Of a DNA stretch of 15,548 bases, positions 1-9,643 are shown one piece after another. The translations under genes were made by a program, and so were the position numbers. Position 1 is the stretch's first letter, and the number at the start of each line of letters is the position of its first letter. This stretch comes from Phoronis ovalis. Its lineage: Eukaryota; Phoronida; Phoronidae. The notes beneath the pieces are model-generated. The model was not told where the DNA came from and ran no database searches. It was given only the letters and a program-made list of their open reading frames with translations. Location of the stretch: positions 15,416 to 30,963 of the forward strand of contig JAOXYB010029511.1 in the NCBI GenBank assembly GCA_028565635.1, given 5' to 3'.

Positions 1-45
1 TTAGTACAGAAGGTGTATGGTTTGGTGTATAATGAGCTGTTAGAG
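1..45 (+). CDS. Exon (3' part) of the Lys-rich gene
   Basis: Frame 1 is open for 15 codons (LVQKVYGLVYNELLE) up to a strong donor, GAG|GTATGT, at 45/46. It ends in phase 0, which matches the phase-0 acceptor at 1341. The other two frames contain stops close to the donor. The 5' end of the exon is off the window. Confidence 0.55.
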
Positions 46-3000
46 GTATGTCACTATAGTTTTTTATTTTTGCTGGAAAAATGTGCTTGTGAATTGTTTT
101 ATGCTGATCGCACAATATAGTGCATGGTCATGATATTGTAAGCTGTGTATTGGTGTCATCGTTGTACGTAACGCTTTCCTAATTTGCCTCACAATACCAG
201 CTTCAGTTTTTATCAGATCAATTAACTTTTTTCATATTTGGTACAGGGTTAATGCATGTCACAATATGGGCCAAGTTTAATTTTGATCTGGATAACTTAC
301 GATATGGTCGACTAGCAAAGGTGGATTTTTGAAGGGCCTTGATGCCCTAAGTTTAAAACTGATTTTTGTGAGTAGAGGCCAACTTGATTTGACCTAAATC
401 ACTTCCAATACATTTGTTCCCCAAATAGTAGTTGAAAGATGTAGTGATGCCCAGATGATTCAACTGTGTTTATAGGCTAGGTGGTATTTTAGAATTACCT
501 TAAAAGTGAGTCAACTATCAATCTGAAAATTCAGCATTTTTTCGCAGCTGTTAAAAAAAAGTTGTTTTAGCCCATATTTTGAAAACTCTGACATAGAGAG
601 AGATTGCTTTAATTTGGAAGCTTGTTTAATTTTGACATAGATCACTTTTTAAAAAATGGCCGACTGACTGCCACCTTTGTTCCTGAGATGGCCCTTCGAT
701 AATAGCTATGTTTTTTATTGCATCAACTTCATATTTGGTACAGGGTTGATGCAGGTAAACATAGAGGTCAGCTGCAAGTTTGATCTGGATCACTATCAAT
801 ATGGCAGATATGGCAGGTGGATTTGTGAAGCCTATACTCTGGGAAGGTGGTATAGGGTTACATGGTATTTTAAATTGGCTTTGGAAAGTGGGAGGACAAA
901 TACCATTTTGAAACTGATATTTTTCCGTGGTTCTCAAGCTGTTTTTGCCCGTAACTTGGCCTGAATACTAATACTTAGAGTTATTGTTTGAAGTCAGCTA
1001 GGTAATAGAGATCAAAATACAGGTCAAGTTTATGCCAGATATTAGCTATGAGATAAGCACTGTTGGAGCAGACTTGTTATGATTATTTACCAAATACCAC
1101 CAAGTGACATCATAAATATTTATTGTTACATTTAGTTAAATAATATTTTAAAAATCAAATATTCTACAAGTTTGCTTTTGATGTAACACATTTAGTTTTG
1201 ATAATTTTATTGCAACACAGGATTCTGGTTTAAAAAAATGCTAGAATGAGATAAAGTTTAAAATCTGTCTTATGTATAAATAATTTTTTCTTCTATGTCA
1301 AGGAAAACATGTGTTATGCAATTTTTTTTTCCTTTTTAAGGTATCCCAACAGACTAACTCAAAGATTGCCCGCCTTATAGTAAGGGCCTTTATGAAGCAC
1401 TCCTTTATGAACAGGAGTTTTGATGAATCAGTCAACATCAAAAGTGGTATGACACCAGATCATATTGTTTATAACAACTGTGAAACTGAATTTGTTGGTG
1501 AGTGAATTTATGAAATCTTGTAGTTAAATGTTGTTGTGTTAATTCTGATACAATATTTGCACAGTTGCAAATAACATAATTATGTATAAAGTTTGTATTT
1601 TGTAATTGGCAACAAATTAACTATGTCAAATAGATAAGTAATATTTTCTTTATTCCTATATTAACTACGTGTAACACTATATAAACAATAGCTGAGCAGA
1701 AACAATCCCTTATCTTACCTCCGATGGTAATGCATTTCTGTAAGCACTACTAATAACACTGTTCAATAAACAGTACACATCTTTACAGCGATTAATTTAT
1801 GACACAAAATGTAACATTAAATATTGTTATCTAAAATTACTGTACAGTTGTATAGTTTAATGAAATTATTATTGCTGACTTATGTTTGAAGAGGTAATAA
1901 CTATGGGAGTGATTTACCATAAAGCATACTTATGAGCATATTTATATTACAAAAAACTATGTTATAAAATGTGAAAAATTACATTTTGTATAAATGCATG
2001 GTTTTAAAGGGGTTGGCATTGATAGCTAATTATAAACTATTGACATTAAATTTAGTTTTAACAATATTTTTAAAAATTGCAGTTAATCAAAAACTTAAGG
2101 AAAAATTTGTTTGAAATTCACATCTTCAACACATTGTGTATTTCATGCTTATACATATACTTGCCAACTCAACTTGTGAATTAATTTCATTTCAATCTTT
2201 TATATTGTTTTGTAAACTGTAATCTTGTACCTGTATTTCAGATGTTCCACCAAATGACTCTGTAACTAGCTCAATGAAGGGAATGCGCTTGAGCTTTTTT
2301 GACAACACCAGAGAAGCTGAGAGTGTGTACGAATGGAGTAATAATAACTGTAATTCTAAAAACACAGACAGTATTACCAAATTAAAAACCACTAGTGAAG
2401 TGTTAGAAAAAACTGAAACTGTTGAAATGGTTTCAGACAGTAAAAAAGAGGAAAATAATAACACTGAAACTGTAAAAAAGAAAAAGGACAAATCCAAAAG
2501 ACCATTGTCTCAGAGTGATTTGGAGAAACAGCTTCATGTTTGCAAATTAAGGGATGATGAAAATTTTAAAAATGCAAAAGTTGAGAAGGATAAAAAGAAA
2601 AATAGATCTGAAAATTCAGAAGATAAAAACAAATCTTGCAATGATGACAGAAATATAAGGATAGAGAAAAATGAAAGTAAGTCGAAGTCATATGCAACTT
2701 TGGAAGGGCCAGAAGCACAATCTACTGAAAACCAAGTGTTAGCTAAAGTTGAAAGTATTGTTAAAAAATCAGATAACAAAAGAGAGCCAGTGAATGATAA
2801 TGAAAGTATAAACAAAGATAAATCTAAAGTATCATTGGAAAAGGGTGAAAAGAAAAGCGAAACTAAATCAAAGTCAGACACAACTTGGGAAGGACCAAAA
2901 GCTGAAGTCATACCACTATTTGGTGAAAGTAAAGGGCAAGACAATGCTGAAACTGTTGATAAAGATTTAGATGATAAAAAAGAGGCAATGAATGACAATA

Positions 3001-5994
3001 AAGGTAAAAGGAAAAAGAAAGACAAATCTAAAGTAGCAGTGACTTAAAAGATGTAGTAGATACTTTCAAAATAGAAAATGCTGAAAACCTCAAATATTTA
3101 AAATAATTATAGAAAGTAAGGAGTTAGTATTAATGTTTAGCACAGGCTGGAATATTATTATCTCATGTTGTCATTAGTTCCTGAATCTGTTATATTAGAT
3201 ATCATGTCTTCTGATTGGTAAGTTGTCAAATCTGACATACCATTGCTGAATCTGTCTTCAAATTAACTTCATATTAGGCATAGTGTAAATAAAGGTCAAG
3301 TTCATTTTTGGGAGGAATAACTAGCAGTATGGCCGAATGGTGGACATATTTAAGCTGTCCATACACATATCTTGAAAACTGATAGATGGATTGAGACAGC
3401 GTTGCAAGACAAAATTTATGTATAGCCAAGTTTGACTTTGACCTAGATTACTTCTAACTGGTAGCCATGTAGATTCTTGAGATAAGCTATTTGTACCTAT
3501 ATCTTTTAAAATACTCTGATAAATAGATAGAGACGATGTTGCTTGTCACAGGATAAAACTATAGGTAAAACTACCAGGTTAAGTGTGATTTTGACAGACA
3601 TTGTTCTCGAGCAATCCTATTTTATACCCATATCTTGAAAATGCTGATAGATAGACATATTGCATAGCAGGCAACTCTATTTGTGATGATTGTGCACCTA
3701 ATGAGCATATAAATTTGACTTGGACCAAATTATTTTTTTCTTTTCTTTATTTGTTTTTGGTGAGGACAAGTAGTGCAGACATGTAGATGAAATACATTTG
3801 TTTGCAATCCAACATTCATATATTGAGATTACACCTAATCATTGTGGGTTAAATATGACTGTAGCTGCCATCTGTTATAAAATGTAGCCAGCTAGTTATG
3901 TGGTCCATAGGCTTCTTGTTAAGGTTTCTTGATTCTTGATGAGATTTTTGATTTAGAACCATGGGTGTCAAAAAGACCTCATTATTTTGCACAAAAAGAT
4001 TCTTTCTTGCATTTCTGTTTTCTTTTAGGAAAAGTTGATTTTATGCTAAAGATGGCAATACAGCTCTGAGAATATGTTGTAGCTGTTCCCTAATATTTAT
4101 TATAAATTAATTGAATACTGTTGTTATTATTTTAAAATCCCAGTACAAGGCATAAAAATAGTCTTTTTTAAATTAATAATGAGTTTGTACAGTATAGACA
4201 TTAAATCACCAGTCTATTAGAAGTTTCATTGTTGTCATAAATTATTTTGTTTAACTCCACAGGTGGAATGTTTGACATATCTGAAGAAAGAACACCAGTT
4301 GCATATCAGAAGTCTAGTTCATTGACAGAAGCCTTAGATGTAATCGGGTTACACATGCTTGTTGATTCAACACAAGACGAAACGAATAAGTTTGGTGCAC
4401 AATTTCGTGATAAGCTTCCAAAACTGTCTCCAAGTTTATACAAGTCTCTGTTTGCTGATGACCTGTGCAAATCAAAAGAGAGCAGCAATCAAACAGATGC
4501 ACCGTTCACTGATACAATTGACTTATTCGGTATGTTTCCACCACTTAATGATGAGATATTCTTAGAACCAATGCATACATTTTCACCAACATCAAAGGAT
4601 TCAGTGGGGAGAAACTCATGTGGTTCTCAAGCATCAAGAACTGCAGGTTTTGAACCATCAATATCAAACATGGATAAAAATATACTTGCATGTCAACAAA
4701 ATAAGGATGATGACTTTAAATTTGGTTCTAAGTCAATTATTGATGACTTGCATTTATATGAACATGACCTACCAGTCAAGAAAGATGACATTCATGTGAA
4801 ACAGAAGGAAAAGTTTGAATCTGAATCATCTTTACAAGACATGTTAGATATTTCTTATGTCAAAAACCAAGGAACATCAAAACTGCATCATGATGTAAAA
4901 TCTAATCCTGAAGATCAAACTACTGAACTTTATGGAATTAAACGACCAAAAATATCAAACAATGAAAAAGATAAAGTTGCAGGTCAAAAAAATAATGATG
5001 ATGATTTTAAGTCTTGTTCTAAATCTATTATTGATGGCTTGCAGTCACATGAACATGATGACCTGGTCAAGAAAAATGATCATGTGAAGCAAAAGGTAAA
5101 ACCACAATTTGAAGCAACTGAACAAGATATATTAATTATTAATTATGTCAAAAAAGGTGATGATCTTGTCAAGAAAATTGAAAAGTCTGAATGTAAGTAT
5201 AATTCTTCGCCTAAACAATACACAGTAGGTACTAAAGCTGTCAAGAAAGCTGGCAACAGTGTCAAGTACAAGACAAATCTTAAACGTGCTGTTGGTAGGA
5301 CATATTCATTTGAACAAAACAAGACAAGTACAAGAGAGAATGACCCTGTCTCTACAAAAAGTCGTAGAAGTTTTATCTGCTTCAAGCTGTGTGCTAAAAG
5401 TGACAAAATGGAAGATGATTTTAAACAGAAACAAGTAAAGTTAGATACTAAATCTCATGTTGCTAAAATTGTATCAACTGAAAATAACTTAGATACTGAA
5501 GATGTCAAAAAGGTTGTTGCTCATGTTAAGAACAAAAATGAGCCTCTTAAACAGAGGAAGAAGCACAAACATAAAGACAAGAAGCATACAAATGCCAATA
5601 ACAACAGCAAATGGGGACTGATCAGACTATTGAGGACAATACCAAGGAAAATGCTATTGGTAATTTTCTTAATTCATTATGTTAATATGAAAAAAGTTTG
5701 CAATTCAAAATCATAGTTAACATGAATGGAAAGTAAACAGATGGTAATGTTGTTTTCTAGAGCATTTTATTATTACTGGTCTAACATTATTTACTAATAT
5801 TTCTTTTTCATTATTTAGTTATTCAAGGAGTTGTGGCTTTTTTACATGCCAACACCTTAAGATGAAAGTATAGTGTTCAATTTCTATTTCATCAATTACA
5901 GTATTAAATAATTTCAAAATTATCTTTACAGTTCAAGCGTATCATGGAACACGAATTAAGGAATGCTCTGACGTGCTCAGGTCCAACTTACTAA
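1..5994 (+). CDS. Lys-rich, repeat-containing protein of unknown function, 5 exons, 5' partial
   Basis: Proposed exons are 1-45, 1341-1497, 2242-3003, 4263-5659 and 5932-5994. They total 2424 nt, or 807 codons plus a TAA. Each intron starts with GT and ends with AG, and the phases at the four joints (0, 1, 1, 0) all agree, which is strong internal support. The first 67 residues are ordinary mixed sequence. Residues 68-787 are rich in K, D, E, N and S, with many short degenerate repeats such as KDKSK, KSKS..EGP and DDLVKK, and look disordered. The C-terminus (RLLRTIPRKMLL then FKRIMEHELRNAL) is basic and could form a helix. No signal peptide or membrane segment is seen, and basic clusters such as KQRKKHKHKDKK suggest a nuclear or nucleic-acid-binding role (inference). 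I do not recognise the family. The true start lies outside the window to the left. Confidence 0.72.
46..1340 (+). other. Intron, carrying two copies of a dispersed repeat
   Basis: This 1295-bp intron runs from GTATGT to a long T-rich tract ending TTTTTAAG. Open frames inside it on either strand (for example 677-964) fall within repeat copies and look non-coding. Apart from the repeat units at 221-1040 I see nothing else in it. Confidence 0.55.
221..1040 (+). repeat. Dispersed repeat, two tandem copies of about 500 bp
   Basis: Two copies begin at about 221 and 721. Each opens with (A/C)TTCATATTTGGTACAGGGTT, then runs ...CAAGTTTRATYTGGAT..., ...ATATGG... and GTGGATTTxTGAAG. The 500-bp spacing suggests one tandem unit, the second copy fading near 1040. 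A third, more diverged copy is at 3261-3745 in another intron of the same gene. Similar AAGTTTGATTTTGACCT-type repeats are common in bivalve introns (recollection, not tested). Confidence 0.6.
1341..1497 (+). CDS. Second exon in window of the Lys-rich gene
   Basis: A 157-nt exon with acceptor TTTTTTTTTCCTTTTTAAG| and donor TTG|GTGAGT. It encodes about 52 residues (VSQQTNSKIARLIVRAF... to ...CETEFVG) and leaves one base over (phase 1), which completes GAT with the next exon. Composition is balanced, unlike the K/E-rich exons after it, so this part is the most likely to be folded and the best query for homology. The in-frame ATG at 1311 lies inside the polypyrimidine tract region and is not a plausible start. 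Confidence 0.7.
1498..2241 (+). other. Intron, AT-rich, nothing else seen
   Basis: GTGAGT to TGTATTTCAG, 744 bp. No long open frame, repeat family copy or RNA gene was recognised. Confidence 0.6.
2242..3003 (+). CDS. Third exon in window of the Lys-rich gene (low-complexity K/E/S repeats)
   Basis: A 762-nt exon with acceptor CTGTATTTCAG| and donor AAAG|GTAAAA, phase 1 at both ends. It is completely open. It begins DVPPNDSVTSSMKGMRLSFF and then becomes highly charged. Degenerate internal repeats can be read: KSKSYATLEGPEA against KSKSDTTWEGPKA, and NDNESINKDKSKV against NDNKGKRKKKDKSKV. If the donor at 3004 is not used, the frame runs 14 more codons to TAA at 3045-3047. The long open frames on the minus strand here are shadows of this codon usage. 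Confidence 0.75.
3004..4262 (+). other. Intron with possible retained-intron stop
   Basis: GTAAAA to TTAACTCCACAG, 1259 bp. Its first 44 bases continue the coding frame of the preceding exon to a TAA at 3045-3047. A diverged copy of the dispersed repeat fills about 3261-3745. The remainder (3746-4262) is AT-rich with no feature I can name. Confidence 0.55.
3261..3745 (+). repeat. Third, diverged copy of the dispersed repeat with internal subrepeats
   Basis: It opens AACTTCATATTAGGCATAGTG, parallel to the copies at 221 and 721, and contains AGTATGGCCGAATGGTGG. From 3355 on it shows three degenerate subunits of about 120-140 bp (near 3355, 3498 and 3626). Each has CATATCTTGAAAA..CTGATAGATAGA, then a TTTGACTTTGACCTAGATTA-like block. 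Confidence 0.55.
4263..5659 (+). CDS. Fourth exon in window of the Lys-rich gene (97-residue tandem repeat)
   Basis: A 1397-nt exon. The acceptor is ...TTTAACTCCACAG| and entry is in phase 1, completing GGT (Gly). The exit is TTG|GTAATT in phase 0. It encodes residues 322-787. The N-terminal quarter (GGMFDISEERTPVAYQ..., ...DLFGMFPPLNDEIFLEP) is more complex. Two copies of a 97-residue unit follow, centred on DDDFK.x.SKSIID and (H)DL.VKK.D..VKQK, starting near residues 470 and 567. A third partial DDLVKK copy comes next, then a basic region with clusters such as KQRKKHKHKDKK. If the donor is skipped the frame adds 19 codons, the last a TAG ending at 5716. Confidence 0.78.
4675..5157 (+). repeat. 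Coding tandem duplication, period 291 bp
   Basis: Unit A is about 4675-4866 and unit B about 4969-5157. The GATGATGA(C/T)TTTAA core lies at 4706 in A and 4997 in B, a shift of 291 bp or exactly 97 codons, so the frame is kept. Both encode DDDFK, SKSIID, EHD, VKK and VKQK. A third truncated copy of the GATGATCTTGTCAAGAAAA block follows directly at about 5157. Confidence 0.75.
5660..5931 (+). other. Short intron
   Basis: 272 bp, GTAATT to TTATCTTTACAG. It includes the in-frame TAG at 5714-5716 that would end an unspliced form. Nothing else was noted. Confidence 0.5.
5932..5994 (+). CDS. Last coding exon of the Lys-rich gene
   Basis: It follows a good acceptor (TTATCTTTACAG|) and is open in phase 0, the phase left by the previous exon. 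It encodes FKRIMEHELRNALTCSGPTY, then TAA at 5992-5994. The joint MLL|FKRIM extends a basic, potentially helical end. Support comes from phase and splice signals only. The alternative is that the gene stops at 5716 without this splice. Confidence 0.5.
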   Translation, partial: FKRIMEHELRNALTCSGPTY

Positions 5995-6089
5995 GCAATT
6001 TAATTTTTAGTACCAAAAGTGTGGATCTGTCAGTTTCTGTGATTATGTCAGGTTTTCATGAAAAGCTAAAAGCTAGAATCAATGAAGTA

Positions 6090-6510
6090 TAATTTTAAGG
6101 CAAATCAGTTTATGGATATTATGCACAAAGATGCTGAACACAGATCTATGACAACTAAAGACGGCAAGCCAGATGCTAATGATATTAAGAAGAATGATGA
6201 TCTGTTCATGTCTAATAGGAAATAAGCAAATTCAGAACCTGAATTGAATGCATAGCAAAATGACAGCAGAACAAGACAAGTTGGATGCTAAACATGTTTA
6301 ATAAGGAAAGGATGATGTTGTCAAGCTGGGTGATAAAGATTTTAAAGAGAATGATGATCTTGTCAATAAAAATTATTTGTCAGGGTCTTGTCAGGAAAAA
6401 TTAGAAAATTAAAAGTGTGACCTCAATCAGGAGGCAATGATGTCAAGAAAAATGATGTCACATCAAGAAGGAAAACAAGATTTCAAAGTCTGAATTCATT
6501 GTTAGTGTAT
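6090..6510 (+). pseudogene. Decayed copies of the DDLVKK coding repeat (former exon or 3'UTR)
   Basis: Downstream of the stop the sequence still reads as pieces of the fourth-exon repeat. Around 6170 it encodes KPDANDIKKNDDLFM. Around 6311-6381 it encodes DDVVKLGDKDFKENDDLV and NKNY. Around 6490 AAGTCTGAATTC recalls AAGTCTGAATGT at 5184. In-frame stops (TAA/TAG) and shifts separate these blocks, so no long protein can be read. It was probably coding once, and the gene now ends earlier. It may be transcribed as 3'UTR. Confidence 0.55.
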
Positions 6511-6556
6511 GATAATATTAACTAAACAAGTCAGGGCCGATGCTAATGAAGTCTCT

Positions 6557-6921
6557 GGGGGGCCATTCATGTAATCGTGCTCATTAATAATAATGTGTGA
6601 AGAAGTTTCTTCATTAAGGACCAGTCATTTCTAGCGTACGAAAATCTGCAATTTTGACCAAAACGGTCATGGTTTTCAGCCTTGATCATCTTTCATGGGA
6701 TCTATTATTTCACAACCAGCTTTGCTTTGGGCCCAATTTTTGTGGCAAGTCTTGCTGAGTGGAGGTTTCATGCTTTTTTTTTGTCAATATATAGTGTCTC
6801 GAATCGTGTACCAATTTCGTCCTAGGTTTTGCTTAGGGTGCGTTTTTCGAACTTCCTAAACCACTTGTTTAGGGTGTTTTTGGGCTATTAACGAGCATGG
6901 TTACTCTGTGCCCCTCCCCCC
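6557..6921. mobile_element. hAT-like non-autonomous element (MITE), degraded
   Basis: It starts GGGGGGCCATTCATG...AATCGTGCTCATTAATA and ends with the inverse of GGGGGGAGGGG...AACCATGCTCGTTAATA, giving imperfect terminal inverted repeats over about 40 bp. The right end, read inward, matches the right end of the 13044-13554 element (CCATGCTCGT, then CAAAA and CCCTAAAC), so both belong to one family. Internal GCTTAGGGTG and GTTTAGGGTG motifs match that family's repeated GTTTAGGGG. No clear target-site duplication and no coding capacity. Confidence 0.6.
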
Positions 6922-8270
6922 AAGAAGAGGTTTAGACAAATGAGGATATTCCAAAGAGGGAACATCAAATTCATTTATTGTTAGTGAGATAACAGGATGT
7001 AAGCCAAATGAATCCAGATGCTGAAGTTTCAATTATTATTAATATCAACCAGATCTTGAAGTCATTGTGGTTATATTTTGTATGATAGGATGCAGTGCTA
7101 CATTGTGTAAACTTTCTGTGTGGAACCTATATATTAAGGTTCTGTGCATTGTTTTATACGAGGCACCTGAAATATTTATAAGATAAGTGACTGGATTGTT
7201 ATTTCAGCATGTTGAACTTCCAAATGTATGAAAAATCATGATTTAGTAATTATGGTTATTGTCACCTAATTAATCTGAGCATGCTGATAATTTAGACAGC
7301 AGCATACTTTAATTTACTAGCTTTTCGTGACTGTCACAGAAGCTTACTCAATATTTCAATTTTTCCGAATATTGATTTTAATTGACAAATATGGTAGTGA
7401 TAATTACTAAGGGATTCTGCATATTGCAAATATTTTTACAAGACTTTAAAAAACCAAGATGGCCGCCACTTTGGGATCGATTGAATACGGGCGTTAATTA
7501 TTAGAGTTATAGCATTGGCTGCAAAGTAGCCACATTCCATAATACATTTGTAACTCTATCTTGTATATATACTATCGCAATAGACTTTATTGAATTTATT
7601 ATTGTATGCTATTTTATTATATTTGGAATAGAATTTTATATTAAATACAGTTAAAATTTTGTTTTCTATCTCATCATCTTCGACATATATAATACGAAAT
7701 CGTTATTACTGTTGACACTGTTATCCCATTATTGTCATAATCAACACTTTTATTAGATGAATTCTTATTTTCCATATTTTCAAATCAGCATACATACTGA
7801 TCGCAGTGTGTGCCATATGACAACAAGTTTCCATTTAAGCACTATAACCAAGCTCCTCCGTAAGCATTAATTCCTCAATATTCTGCATACGCACAGTAAC
7901 ATCATTTTTTAAAAAGCTCATCAAATTTCTTGATACCAACAAGTATATTATGATCAAGTAATTAAACAAAGTAAATGTTGAAACGGTCAAGCAATACATG
8001 ATCTGTGCATAAGAATTCAACTAAGGACTAACTTCGGAGATCACTGTGTAATATGAAGTCGATCAAACTATAATATATAGAATACTCATTGCCCGGGATG
8101 CTGCTGGATCGTTATCAATTATATACAAATTCGGTAAAAGTCAGTTTAAATTCATGATCAATTTTCGTGGCTTAGGTGGAAATATGCGTAGCAAGTTAAT
8201 CTGCTAGACTATTTTGTGGTAGATTTGTACGTAAAGTGGTGAGAGAGAAAAAAACACGTTTTATCATGTA
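6922..8270. other. Intergenic, AT-rich
   Basis: No supported gene. A 61-codon open frame on the minus strand (7835-8020) has a plausible tail but no convincing start or splice context. AAGATGGCCGCC near 7458 resembles a YY1 site but is also common in dispersed repeats. Confidence 0.4.
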
Positions 8271-8279
8271 AACCTATCC

Positions 8280-8560
8280 AGGAATTATGAGGGCTATAGG
8301 TTTTCCCCCGCGAGCATTGGGATTTGTTAAGCCCGAGCAGCGAGCAATTTCATTTGGCGACCATTTTTTTTAACTTGCCGCGAGGAATTTATTTTTGGCG
8401 ACCATGTTTTTTTGGTGTTTTTTTTAACTTGCCGCGAGATTTCTTGTTTGGTTACTCTTTTTGTAGGTTGTTAATTTTTCAATTTAAGTGCGAGTAGAGA
8501 GCATTGGCAATTTTTAAGTGCGAGCATTGCACCCTGGGGAGGACCACCTACCCCCTCAAT
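8280..8560. mobile_element. Fragment related to the G-rich hAT-like family
   Basis: GCAGCGAGCAATTTCATTTGG followed by CGACCATTTTTTTT at about 8336 matches GCAGCGAGCATTACCTTTTG plus GCGACCATTTT inside the 13044-13554 element. Both are followed by T-runs and TTGGTT(G/A)-type blocks and TAATTTTT. AACTTGCCGCGAG occurs twice (about 8372 and 8427), and GCGAGCATTG occurs near both ends. No clean terminal inverted repeat or target-site duplication could be fixed. Confidence 0.45.
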
Positions 8561-8581
8561 TCTATATAGACGGGGAGTCGC

Positions 8582-8766
8582 CTATAATGTCATATTGAAG
8601 ATGTAGGAGCCCGGTTTATTGATTTCTCCGGCTGAATATCCTTTTGTTGTTAATATCCTTCCTCTGTCTATAACGGCGTCTCGTGTACCGTCTTGTCTAA
8701 TAATTTCAAGAAAACCTTTATTTGTATTTACCGAATTTTCACGAAAACTCATTACAACATGATAAT
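8582..8766 (-). CDS. Candidate terminal exon, unknown protein
   Basis: Reading leftwards, the acceptor is ATATTGTTTCTCAG| at 8767-8769. The exon is open in phase 1, with 61 codons and several CpG-containing codons, ending in TAG at 8582-8584. The product reads DYHVVMSFRENSVNTNKGF and continues through EIIRQDGTRDAVIDRG to INKPGSYIFNMTL. An internal ATG at 8750-8752 could instead start a 56-residue product. The sequence looks like real protein (alternating hydrophobic/polar, Gly/Pro turns), but I do not recognise it and cannot find its upstream exons. Those would have to lie across or beyond the plus-strand candidate at 8842. Confidence 0.35.
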
Positions 8767-8841
8767 CTGAGAAACAATATATTCGAAACCAAATTATAGT
8801 GTGATTAAATTGGCAACTCTGCATTATAGATTTATTTGCAG

Positions 8842-9060
8842 AAGAAAGTAGATAGATATAGTACACTTGATGTTGCTGTACAAATCCAAAATCATGAAGC
8901 TGAAAGAATACGAGTACAAAATAATGTACCTGCTTCATTCTACGTCATCATTAAGCATGTCAAGCCTTACATGGCCGATGTACATCTTTTGTCTTGTATA
9001 CGGAACCTAGGAACAGCAACGTTTAATAAAAATCTATTAGTACCAAACAGGCACTTCTAA
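8842..9060 (+). CDS. Candidate terminal exon, unknown protein
   Basis: It follows TTTATTTGCAG| (AG at 8840-8841) and is open in phase 0 for 72 codons to TAA at 9058-9060. It reads KKVDRYSTLDVAVQIQNHEA through VPASFYVIIKHVKPYMADVH to NKNLLVPNRHF. Composition is protein-like and unlike the surrounding AT-rich DNA. No upstream exon was identified between 6922 and 8800, and no function is suggested. It lies only 75 bp from the opposite-strand candidate exon, so at most one may be genuine. Confidence 0.38.
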   Translation, partial: KKVDRYSTLDVAVQIQNHEAERIRVQNNVPASFYVIIKHVKPYMADVHLLSCIRNLGTATFNKNLLVPNRHF

Positions 9061-9481
9061 AAGTGGACTTGGGTTTGATTTTTGTTTGTTTTGATTGATT
9101 TTATTATAAATCATATATAACAAATATGTATATTCTTTCCAATGATGTGCAATATACAAGTATATATTTAAGGTAGATGTATATATTTTTAAACTAAATA
9201 TAATTAAGTTTATTTATAAAAGTGGAACAGATATATAGCGAAACGGCACCAATGTCGTGACCGGCGTGATCTGTAATTTTTGAAATATTTGAAGTATATG
9301 TCGGTACCTTTGTTATATTTTTGCGGTGTGCTATCATTTATATCCGCTATAGTCTACTGATTTAACTGTTTTCTGCCATTATATTGTGAAAACATAATTA
9401 AAATACCAATGCCAGTAAACCAATCACGAAACAAGACATTTGTCATCACATTCCTATGATTACACACATTCAGTTGGCTAA

Positions 9482-9643
9482 AAAGTTGTTATATTTCTAA
9501 ATAAATAAATATTGATATAGTATCCAATGTGATATACTATCACTGCATCCTAGGTACTCTGAAAGTTGCTATATTTCTAAATAGTAAATAAATATTAATA
9601 TAGTATCCAGTGGGATATACTATCACTGCATCCTAGGTACTCT
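9482..9643. repeat. Tandem duplication, two units of about 80 bp
   Basis: Unit 1 (9482-9561) and unit 2 (9562-9643) share AAAGTTG(T/C)TATATTTCTAAA, ATAAATATT(G/A)ATATAGTATCCA and ATCACTGCATCCTAGGTACT. Unit 2 has a small insertion (TAG) and a few substitutions. Each unit carries an imperfect hairpin, ATAGTATCC...GGATATACTAT (clearest in unit 2). Confidence 0.85.

Noticed and set aside
677-964. 95-codon open frame on the plus strand (and a 103-codon one on the minus strand)
   Set aside because: They lie in the dispersed repeat. The copies at 221 and 3261 do not keep the frame open, so it is not under coding constraint.
2192-3025. Long Ser/Phe/Leu-rich minus-strand frames opposite the third exon
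   Set aside because: Antisense shadows of A-rich Lys/Glu/Ser codons. The plus strand has matching splice sites and phases.
7458-7469. AAGATGGCCGCC as a YY1 site
   Set aside because: Close to the consensus, but such strings recur in dispersed repeats and no promoter is nearby.
7835-8020. 61-codon minus-strand frame ending MLTEELGYSA
   Set aside because: The tail looks protein-like, but no clean acceptor and no neighbouring exon in phase. Kept only as a weak note.
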